A DNA stretch of 64,000 nt from Methylocystis bryophila. GTDB lineage: Bacteria > Pseudomonadota > Alphaproteobacteria > Rhizobiales > Beijerinckiaceae. Location: positions 2,864,501 through 2,928,500 of the forward strand of contig NZ_AP027149.1 in assembly GCF_027925445.1 (NCBI RefSeq), in the 5' to 3' direction. This document shows positions 21,701 through 24,969 of this stretch, one piece after another. The translations under genes and the position numbers were made by a program. The notes beneath the pieces are model-generated. The model saw only the letters and a program-made list of their open reading frames with translations, did no database searches and was not told the origin of the DNA. Position 1 is the stretch's first letter, and every line of letters begins with the position of its first letter.

Positions 21701-24459
21701 CGACGGCGCCCGGCTATCCGCAGGCGATGGGAACGGCCGGGCATGCGGTGGCAGCGTCGATGCGCTGCGACAGCTGCCACAGCGGCGCCTATACGAACCA
21801 GGGTCTGACGGGGGCCTATGGGACGGCGAGCTTCCCCGGGCATGTGGCGACGAACGGCCAGGACTGCGCCGTCTGTCACAAGAGCGCGGCGACGAGCTTC
21901 ACGAGCTGGTCGGGGGCAGGCTTCGTGCACACGGCGGCCAACACCAATTGCGTGAGCTGCCACAATGGGACGACGGCGACGGGTCTGGCGACGCCGCCGC
22001 ATATTCCGACCGGGACGATCCAGTGCTCGGGCTGCCACAGCAATGCGCCGGGGACGCTGCTGACGAGCTTCATCACGGCGCCCGGCTATCCGCAGGCGAT
22101 GGGGGCGGCGGGGCATGCGGTGGCAGCGTCGATGCGCTGCGACAGCTGCCACAGCGGGGCCTATACGAACCAGGGTCTGACGGGGGCCTATGGGACGGCG
22201 AGTTTTGCAGGGCATGTGGCGACGAACGGCCAGGACTGCGCCGTCTGTCACAAGAGCGCGGCGACGAGCTTCACGAGCTGGGCCGGGGCGGGCTTCGTGC
22301 ATACGGCGGCCAACACCAATTGCGTGAGCTGCCACAATGGGACGACGGCGACGGGCCTGGCGACGCCGCCGCATATCCCGACCGGGACGATCCAGTGCTC
22401 GGGCTGTCACAGCAACGCGCCGGGAACCCAGATCACGAGCTTCGCCACGGCGCCGGGTTACTCCGGAATGGGAACGACCGGCCATGCGGCGGTCACAGCG
22501 ATGCGCTGCGACAGCTGCCATAATGGCAGCTTCACGAGCCAAGGGACGACGGGCGCTTACGGCACGTCGAATTACGCGAACCACGTTCCTACGAACGGTT
22601 CCGACTGCATCACCTGTCATGCGACGGCGAGGAGCGGCGGCTACAGCAGCTGGGCCGGCGGCGCCTATGTTCACGCTGCGACCGACACGAATTGCACGGG
22701 CTGCCACAACGGCGCCACGGCGGTCGGCCTCACGACTCCGCCGCATGTTCCTGTCGGCTCCGTTCAGTGCGGTCCGGGTTGTCACTCAAATTCGCCTGGA
22801 ACGGTTTTGACGAGCTTCGCCACCGCGCCGGGTTACTCCGGGATGGGAACGACTGGCCATGCTGTCGTTCACGCCACCCGCTGCGACACATGCCATAACG
22901 GCGCCTACAGGAGCCAAGGCACGAGTGGCGGCGCGCGGGGCCCAGATCACAGTGCGAAAACCCAAGATTGCGGCTGTTGTCACGTGAAGGCGGCCCAGAA
23001 CTTCTCGAGCTGGGACAGTGAACAAAAGCCTGCAGCCGGATGCGTTACTACTGCTAAGAGTCTGTTCTCGCGCAGCGCCATCACGAACTTGCGCGAGTTA
23101 CTAACGAATAATGGTCTGAGACCGTCCTCTCGGGGTTTCGGAACTCCACAGACCGACTTCACCTTGCATCCATCCATCCCGGGTGGTCTTGAAGGCGCGA
23201 CGACGCCTTTCCAGAAGCCAGCCCCGGGCGTCGTCCCCGGCCTTCCCTCGTCGCCGACGACGGGAGCGCAAGGTTTCGACCATTTGACGGCAAGAGGGCC
23301 TTGCGCGGGCTGTCACAACGGAAGGGACGCGATCGGCAAGCCGGCCAAGCACATCGCGACGTCTGCGACCTGCGACTCTTGCCACAAGAGCACGCGCACC
23401 TTCGCGGGGGCGCATTTTGACCACGCCGCGGTCGCCGCCACGAGCTGCGCGAGCTGTCACAACGGAAAGGACGCGATCGGCAAGCCGGCCAAGCACATCG
23501 CGACGTCTGCGACCTGCGACTCTTGCCACAAGAGCACGCGCACCTTCGCGGGGGCGCATTTTGACCACGCCGCGGTCGCCGCCACGAGCTGCGCGAGCTG
23601 TCACAACGGAAAGGACGCGATCGGCAAGCCGGCCAAGCACATTGCGACGTCAGCAAACTGCGACACCTGTCACAAGAGCACGCGCACCTTCGCGGGGGCG
23701 CATTTTGACCATGCCGCGGTCGCCGCCACGAGCTGCGCTAGCTGTCACAACGGAAGGGACGCGATCGGCAAGCCGGCCAAGCACATTGCGACGTCAGCAA
23801 ACTGCGACTCCTGCCACAAGAGCACGCGCACCTTCGCGGGGGCGCGTTTTGACCACGCCGCGGTCGCCGCCACGAGCTGCGCCAGCTGTCACAACGGAAG
23901 GGACGCGATCGGCAAGCCCGCCAAGCACATCGCGACGTCAGCAAACTGCGACTCCTGCCACAAGAGCACGCGCACCTTCGCGGGGGCGCGTGTCGACCAC
24001 GCCGCGGTCGCCGCCATGCCCTGCGCGGATTGCCACAACGGAAGGGACGCGATCGGCAAGCCGGCCAAGCACATCCCCACGGCAGCGGCCTGCGACTCCT
24101 GTCACAAGAGCATTCGGACCTTCGCCGGAGCACGCCTCCTCCACGCGGCCGTCGCCTCCACGCCCTGCGCGAACTGCCATGACGGCAAGACAGCGATCGG
24201 CAAGCCCGAGAAGCACATCGCGACGACGGCGGCCTGCGACTCCTGCCACAAGAACACCCTCAACTTCGGAGGCATCACCTTCAACCACAGCGCCGTCGTC
24301 GAGACGCCTTGCGCCAACTGCCACAATGGCCGTGACGCCGTAGGGAAACCCATGCGCCACGTCATGACGAGCGCGCCGTGCGATGACTGCCACAAGGGCA
24401 CGCTGACCTTCACCCTCACGGGAGGAAAATCGATCTTCCATGGGAGAGGCGTGCGCTAA
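6703..24459 (+). CDS. Giant exported multihaem c-type cytochrome (about 190 haem sites)
   Basis: The gene is one uninterrupted frame of 5918 codons. Residues 1-50 form a Sec signal peptide (basic start, hydrophobic 31-49, likely cleavage after SLA at 50). By hand count there are 190 CxxCH sites plus one CxxxCH. Seven lie in the N-terminal part (to about residue 246), in modules resembling the C-terminal ones. A 42-unit array (7441-23040) has four sites per 124-aa unit; within a unit the first cysteines are spaced 25, 38, 33 and 28 residues. After a Pro/Gly-rich linker (about 23170-23280) come eight 48-aa diheme modules (23302-24453). Each array unit has exactly four histidines outside the CxxCH motifs, enough for bis-His ligation of every haem. 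The rest is small and polar (Gly, Ala, Thr, Ser), with almost no hydrophobic core, so the haems probably organise the fold. No membrane anchor, sorting signal or enzyme domain was seen. The likely role is a long electron wire or haem store outside the inner membrane; this is inference. Neighbouring ccm and hemA genes fit its demand for haem. Confidence 0.93.
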   Translation: MKNERSHQNAGNGLSWLRGWREVARNSLFRVAALLLFAIACSVIATGSLAQSSRPGADFHPSYDQPLRGAFDHEKTGFPLTRSHSTVACESCHIKGRFKNTPRYCFGCHNGSDVAGRPPSHPPTTEKCEACHDTTFWRDIRIIDHTQASIECAACHNARIAPGKPAGHIRTLASCQLCHNSTSSFANAIVMNHSGIASGCANCHNNVTAIGKPPNHIQTALPCESCHKSFSDFLGAAFTHQSQDTNCVSCHNGTTAVGLTTPPHIPTGTIQCSGCHNNAPGTLLTSFTTAPGYPQAMGAAGHAVVASMRCDSCHSGAYTNQGLTGAYGTASFPGHVATNGQDCAACHKSAATSFTSWAGAGFVHTAANTNCVSCHNGTTATGLATPPHIPTGTIQCSGCHNNAPGTQITSFATAPGYPQAMGAAGHAVAASMRCDSCHSGAYTNQGLTGAYGTASFAGHVATNGQDCAVCHKSAATSFTSWAGAGFVHTAANTNCVSCHNGTTATGLATPPHIPTGTIQCSGCHNNAPGTLLTSFTTAPGYPQAMGAAGHAVVASMRCDSCHSGAYTNQGLTGAYGTASFPGHVATNGQDCAVCHKSAATSFTSWAGAGFVHTAANTNCVSCHNGTTATGLATPPHIPTGTIQCSGCHNNAPGTLLTSFITAPGYPQAMGAAGHAVVASMRCDSCHSGAYTNQGLTGALGTASFAGHVATNGQDCAVCHKSAATSFTSWAGAGFVHTAANTNCVSCHNGTTATGLVTPPHIPTGTIQCSGCHNNAPGTLLTSFITAPGYPQAMGVAGHAVVASMRCDSCHSGAYTNQGLTGAYGTASFPGHVATNGQDCAVCHKSAATSFTSWAGAGFVHTAANTNCVSCHNGTTATGLATPPHIPTGTIQCSGCHNNAPGTLLTSFITAPGYPQAMGAAGHAVVASMRCDSCHSGAYTNQGLTGAYGTASFPGHVATNGQDCAVCHKSAATSFTSWAGAGFVHTAANTNCVSCHNGTTATGLATPPHIPTGTIQCSGCHSNAPGTLLTSFITAPGYPQAMGAAGHAVVASMRCDSCHSGAYTNQGLTGAYGTASFPGHVATNGQDCSVCHKSAATSFTSWAGAGFVHTAANTNCVSCHNGTTATGLATPPHIPTGTIQCSGCHNNAPGTLLTSFITAPGYPQAMGAAGHAVAASMRCDSCHSGAYTNQGLTGAYGTASFPGHVATNGQDCAVCHKSAATSFTSWAGAGFVHTAANTNCVSCHNGTTATGLATPPHIPTGTIQCSGCHSNAPGTLLTSFTTAPGYPQAMGAAGHAVVASMRCDSCHSGAYTNQGLTGAYGTASFPGHVATNGQDCAVCHKSAATSFTSWSGAGFVHTAANTNCVSCHNGTTATGLTTPPHIPTGTIQCSGCHNNAPGTLLTSFITAPGYPQAMGAAGHAVVASMRCDSCHSGAYTNQGLTGAYGTASFPGHVATNGQDCAVCHKSAATSFTSWAGAGFVHTAANTNCVSCHNGTTATGLATPPHIPTGTIQCSGCHSNAPGTLLTSFTTAPGYPQAMGAAGHAVVASMRCDSCHSGAYTNQGLTGAYGTASFAGHVATNGQDCSVCHKSAATSFTSWAGAGFVHTAANTNCVSCHNGTTATGLATPPHIPTGTIQCSGCHNNAPGTLLTSFITAPGYPQAMGAAGHAVVASMRCDSCHSGAYTNQGLTGAYGTASFPGHVATNGQDCAVCHKSAATSFTSWAGAGFVHTAANTNCVSCHNGTTATGLATPPHIPTGTIQCSGCHSNAPGTLLTSFTTAPGYPQAMGAAGHAVVASMRCDSCHSGAYTNQGLTGAYGTASFAGHVATNGQDCSVCHKSAATSFTSWAGAGFVHTAANTNCVSCHNGTTATGLATPPHIPTGTIQCSGCHNNAPGTLLTSFITAPGYPQAMGAAGHAVVASMRCDSCHSGAYTNQGLTGAYGTASFPGHVATNGQDCAVCHKSAATSFTSWSGAGFVHTAANTNCVSCHNGTTATGLATPPHIPTGTIQCSGCHSNAPGTLLTSFTTAPGYPQAMGAAGHAVVASMRCDSCHSGAYTNQGLTGAYGTASFPGHVATNGQDCAVCHKSAATSFTSWSGAGFVHTAANTNCVSCHNGTTATGLATPPHIPTGTIQCSGCHNNAPGTLLTSFTTAPGYPQAMGAAGHAVAASMRCDSCHSGAYTNQGLTGAYGTASFPGHVATNGQDCAVCHKSAATSFTSWAGAGFVHTAANTNCVSCHNGTTATGLATPPHIPTGTIQCSGCHNNAPGTLLTSFTTAPGYPQAMGAAGHAVAASMRCDSCHSGAYTNQGLTGAYGTASFPGHVATNGQDCAVCHKSAATSFTSWAGAGFVHTAANTNCVSCHNGTTATGLATPPHIPTGTIQCSGCHNNAPGTLLTSFITAPGYPQAMGAAGHAVVASMRCDSCHSGAYTNQGLTGAYGTASFPGHVATNGQDCAVCHKSAATSFTSWAGAGFVHTAANTNCVSCHNGTTATGLATPPHIPTGTIQCSGCHNNAPGTLLTSFITAPGYPQAMGAAGHAVVASMRCDSCHSGAYTNQGLTGAYGTASFPGHVATNGQDCAVCHKSAATSFTSWAGAGFVHTAANTNCVSCHNGTTATGLATPPHIPTGTIQCSGCHNNAPGTLLTSFITAPGYPQAMGAAGHAVVASMRCDSCHSGAYTNQGLTGAYGTASFPGHVATNGQDCSVCHKSAATSFTSWSGAGFVHTAANTNCVSCHNGTTATGLATPPHIPTGTIQCSGCHNNAPGTLLTSFTTAPGYPQAMGTAGHAVAASMRCDSCHSGAYTNQGLTGAYGTASFPGHVATNGQDCAVCHKSAATSFTSWAGAGFVHTAANTNCVSCHNGTTATGLATPPHIPTGTIQCSGCHNNAPGTLLTSFTTAPGYPQAMGTAGHAVAASMRCDSCHSGAYTNQGLTGAYGTASFPGHVATNGQDCSVCHKSAATSFTSWSGAGFVHTAANTNCVSCHNGTTATGLATPPHIPTGTIQCSGCHNNAPGTLLTSFITAPGYPQAMGAAGHAVVASMRCDSCHSGAYTNQGLTGAYGTASFPGHVATNGQDCSVCHKSAATSFTSWAGAGFVHTAANTNCVSCHNGTTATGLATPPHIPTGTIQCSGCHNNAPGTLLTSFITAPGYPQAMGAAGHAVVASMRCDSCHSGAYTNQGLTGAYGTASFPGHVATNGQDCAVCHKSAATSFTSWSGAGFVHTAANTNCVSCHNGTTATGLATPPHIPTGTIQCSGCHNNAPGTLLTSFTTAPGYPQAMGAAGHAVVASMRCDSCHSGAYTNQGLTGAYGTASFPGHVATNGQDCSVCHKSAATSFTSWAGAGFVHTAANTNCVSCHNGTTATGLATPPHIPTGTIQCSGCHSNAPGTLLTSFTTAPGYPQAMGAAGHAVVASMRCDSCHSGAYTNQGLTGAYGTASFAGHVATNGQDCSVCHKSAATSFTSWSGAGFVHTAANTNCVSCHNGTTATGLATPPHIPTGTIQCSGCHSNAPGTLLTSFITAPGYPQAMGAAGHAVVASMRCDSCHSGAYTNQGLTGAYGTASFPGHVATNGQDCAVCHKSAATSFTSWSGAGFVHTAANTNCVSCHNGTTATGLATPPHIPTGTIQCSGCHSNAPGTLLTSFITAPGYPQAMGAAGHAVVASMRCDSCHSGAYTNQGLTGAYGTASFPGHVATNGQDCSVCHKSAATSFTSWAGAGFVHTAANTNCVSCHNGTTATGLATPPHIPTGTIQCSGCHNNAPGTLLTSFITAPGYPQAMGAAGHAVAASMRCDSCHSGAYTNQGLTGAYGTASFPGHVATNGQDCAVCHKSAATSFTSWAGAGFVHTAANTNCVSCHNGTTATGLATPPHIPTGTIQCSGCHSNAPGTLLTSFTTAPGYPQAMGAAGHAVVASMRCDSCHSGAYTNQGLTGALGTASFAGHVATNGQDCAVCHKSAATSFTSWSGAGFVHTAANTNCVSCHNGTTATGLATPPHIPTGTIQCSGCHSNAPGTLLTSFTTAPGYPQAMGAAGHAVVASMRCDSCHSGAYTNQGLTGAYGTASFPGHVATNGQDCAVCHKSAATSFTSWSGAGFVHTAANTNCVSCHNGTTATGLVTPPHIPTGTIQCSGCHSNAPGTLLTSFTTAPGYPQAMGAAGHAVAASMRCDSCHSGAYTNQGLTGALGTASFAGHVATNGQDCAVCHKSAATSFTSWSGAGFVHTAANTNCVSCHNGTTATGLATPPHIPTGTIQCSGCHSNAPGTLLTSFTTAPGYPQAMGAAGHAVVASMRCDSCHSGAYTNQGLTGAYGTASFAGHVATNGQDCSVCHKSAATSFTSWSGAGFVHTAANTNCVSCHNGTTATGLATPPHIPTGTIQCSGCHSNAPGTLLTSFITAPGYPQAMGAAGHAVAASMRCDSCHSGAYTNQGLTGAYGTASFPGHVATNGQDCAVCHKSAATSFTSWSGAGFVHTAANTNCVSCHNGTTATGLATPPHIPTGTIQCSGCHSNAPGTLLTSFITAPGYPQAMGAAGHAVVASMRCDSCHSGAYTNQGLTGAYGTASFPGHVATNGQDCAVCHKSAATSFTSWSGAGFVHTAANTNCVSCHNGTTATGLATPPHIPTGTIQCSGCHSNAPGTLLTSFITAPGYPQAMGAAGHAVVASMRCDSCHSGAYTNQGLTGALGTASFAGHVATNGQDCAVCHKSAATSFTSWAGAGFVHTAANTNCVSCHNGTTATGLATPPHIPTGTIQCSGCHSNAPGTLLTSFTTAPGYPQAMGAAGHAVVASMRCDSCHSGAYTNQGLTGAYGTASFPGHVATNGQDCAVCHKSAATSFTSWSGAGFVHTAANTNCVSCHNGTTATGLATPPHIPTGTIQCSGCHNNAPGTLLTSFTTAPGYPQAMGTAGHAVAASMRCDSCHSGAYTNQGLTGALGTASFAGHVATNGQDCSVCHKSAATSFTSWSGAGFVHTAANTNCVSCHNGTTATGLATPPHIPTGTIQCSGCHNNAPGTLLTSFTTAPGYPQAMGTAGHAVAASMRCDSCHSGAYTNQGLTGAYGTASFPGHVATNGQDCAVCHKSAATSFTSWSGAGFVHTAANTNCVSCHNGTTATGLATPPHIPTGTIQCSGCHSNAPGTLLTSFITAPGYPQAMGAAGHAVAASMRCDSCHSGAYTNQGLTGAYGTASFAGHVATNGQDCAVCHKSAATSFTSWAGAGFVHTAANTNCVSCHNGTTATGLATPPHIPTGTIQCSGCHSNAPGTQITSFATAPGYSGMGTTGHAAVTAMRCDSCHNGSFTSQGTTGAYGTSNYANHVPTNGSDCITCHATARSGGYSSWAGGAYVHAATDTNCTGCHNGATAVGLTTPPHVPVGSVQCGPGCHSNSPGTVLTSFATAPGYSGMGTTGHAVVHATRCDTCHNGAYRSQGTSGGARGPDHSAKTQDCGCCHVKAAQNFSSWDSEQKPAAGCVTTAKSLFSRSAITNLRELLTNNGLRPSSRGFGTPQTDFTLHPSIPGGLEGATTPFQKPAPGVVPGLPSSPTTGAQGFDHLTARGPCAGCHNGRDAIGKPAKHIATSATCDSCHKSTRTFAGAHFDHAAVAATSCASCHNGKDAIGKPAKHIATSATCDSCHKSTRTFAGAHFDHAAVAATSCASCHNGKDAIGKPAKHIATSANCDTCHKSTRTFAGAHFDHAAVAATSCASCHNGRDAIGKPAKHIATSANCDSCHKSTRTFAGARFDHAAVAATSCASCHNGRDAIGKPAKHIATSANCDSCHKSTRTFAGARVDHAAVAAMPCADCHNGRDAIGKPAKHIPTAAACDSCHKSIRTFAGARLLHAAVASTPCANCHDGKTAIGKPEKHIATTAACDSCHKNTLNFGGITFNHSAVVETPCANCHNGRDAVGKPMRHVMTSAPCDDCHKGTLTFTLTGGKSIFHGRGVR
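7441..23040 (+). repeat. 42-unit tandem 372-bp repeat array inside the cytochrome gene
   Basis: Units start at the TGC of NCVSCH at 7441 and recur every 372 bp exactly up to 22693. Units 1-40 are near-identical at DNA level, third codon positions included. Unit 41 (22321) diverges after its first half and unit 42 (22693) is clearly diverged and slightly shorter. The length is a multiple of three, so gain or loss of a unit keeps the frame and changes the haem count by four. Variation is limited to a few switch sites. They include Asn/Ser after CSGCH, Thr/Ile after TSF, Tyr/Leu with Pro/Ala in GAYGTASFPGH, Ala/Ser in CAVCH and Ala/Ser after TSW, assorted as a mosaic. Some blocks recur as two-unit types (units 10-11 equal 12-13 at these sites), the mark of unequal crossing-over and gene conversion. 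Confidence 0.97.
23302..24453 (+). repeat. Eight 144-bp (48-aa) diheme modules at the C-terminus
   Basis: TGC of the first CxxCH of each module falls at 23302, 23446, 23590, 23734, 23878, 24022, 24166 and 24310, exactly 144 bp apart. Each module reads CxxCHNGxDAIGKPAKHI, then CDSCHKSTRTFAGA, then a DH before the next module, so two haem sites and at least two further His. The first five modules are close copies; the last three are progressively diverged. The same design (CANCHNNVTAIGKPPNHI then CESCHKS) appears in the N-terminal part before 7441. The diheme module is therefore probably the ancestral building block at both ends, with the 124-aa array expanded between them. Confidence 0.95.
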
Positions 24460-24660
24460 AAAAGACGCCGCTTGGAAAGATTGTCTCAGGAAATTAGAAG
24501 GTTGTATTTTTCTTAGGAACGAAATTCTCACGTACAGTTTCATCAGAGAAAACGTTTTTCTGCCAGGAAATACAGTTTAGGCTGGCTCTCTGTGACCTAG
24601 AAAACGCATCGCCCCGGCGAGGGTCATTTTGGGGCTCCGATAGGCGCTGAGGTCCCTATA

Positions 24661-24719
24661 AGATACACAGCGTATCGCTAATCTTGACAGCTCCCCTCAA
24701 AATGATACACCATGTATCA
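24661..24719 (+). promoter_or_regulatory. Double palindromic operator around a promoter
   Basis: A perfect 7-3-7 palindrome TGATACA-CCA-TGTATCA lies at 24703-24719. A degenerate copy (GATACA-CAG-CGTATC core) lies at 24661-24677. Between them a consensus TTGACA (24684-24689) is followed, 16 bases on, by TACACC inside the second palindrome as a candidate -10. The layout TTGACAG, 12-13 bases, then the palindrome is the same as at 3337-3301 upstream of the hemA side. It points to one regulator controlling both loci, probably by repression, in the direction of the barrel-protein gene. Confidence 0.65.
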
Positions 24720-24750
24720 TATATCGGGTGTCAGGCAACAAGTGTCGCTG

Positions 24751-24786
24751 TGAAGCGCCGTGCCTGCCACAGGCATGGATGCTTCA
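24751..24786 (+). promoter_or_regulatory. Leader hairpin
   Basis: An inner perfect stem TGCCTG-CCA-CAGGCA (24761-24775) is closed by an outer stem TGAAGC (24751-24756) with GCTTCA (24781-24786) across asymmetric internal loops. No T-run follows, so it is not a standard terminator. It lies in the leader that the promoter at 24684 would make, and could affect transcript stability or bind a protein. Confidence 0.35.
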
Positions 24787-24825
24787 TCTAATGCTCGAAG
24801 AGTATGAATAGAAACCTGTCTAGTT

Positions 24826-24843
24826 CTGTCAGCTTCCCGTCAG
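24826..24843 (+). promoter_or_regulatory. Direct-repeat box (CTGTCAG-N4-CCGTCAG) upstream of barrel gene
   Basis: The half-sites CTGTCAG (24826-24832) and CCGTCAG (24837-24843) have the same 4-bp spacing and the same TAGT and TT flanks as the box at 6626-6643 upstream of the giant cytochrome. A TACACT at 24863-24868 could be a -10. Response-regulator binding of the OmpR/PhoB type is the likely meaning. Confidence 0.5.
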
Positions 24844-24969
24844 TTCATTGTGCCAGAGTCTGTACACTGCGCCTTAGACGCTGCTGGCGCTGATAGTCGG
24901 AGACTTTGTTCGTCGTACCGGTTTCCGAATCCGGCGCACGACTTGGCAAGCGAGTGCGGATGACAAGAC

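Larger units (their letters stand above)
24460..24969. other. 510-bp intergenic regulatory region
   Basis: No gene is seen here. The region contains two operator-like palindromes flanking a TTGACA (24661-24719), a long imperfect hairpin (24751-24786) and a direct-repeat box (24826-24843), all before the barrel-protein gene. No convincing rho-independent terminator was found after the giant cytochrome stop, so read-through is possible. Confidence 0.6.

Noticed and set aside
7440..22523. Long plus-strand frames (up to 1440 codons) and periodic 65-66-codon minus-strand frames inside the array
   Set aside because: They are out-of-frame shadows that recur with the 372-bp period and break wherever single-base variants occur. 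Their composition is low-complexity and has no family character.
7477..22785. A 5102-codon open frame on the minus strand across the repeat array
   Set aside because: It exists only because one stop-free antisense unit is repeated 40 times. It is Arg/Ala-rich without domain features, lacks a signal peptide and ribosome site, and lies opposite a gene with consistent haem motifs.
7441..23040. CRISPR-like or satellite interpretation of the periodic repeats
   Set aside because: There are no unique spacers between short repeats. The whole 372-bp unit is coding with conserved haem motifs, so it is a coding tandem repeat.
7441..23040. Possibility that the array is purely an assembly artefact
   Set aside because: Units are not identical; they carry ordered, block-like variants, and the two ends diverge gradually, which an artefact would not produce. 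The exact unit number could still be wrong and needs spanning reads.
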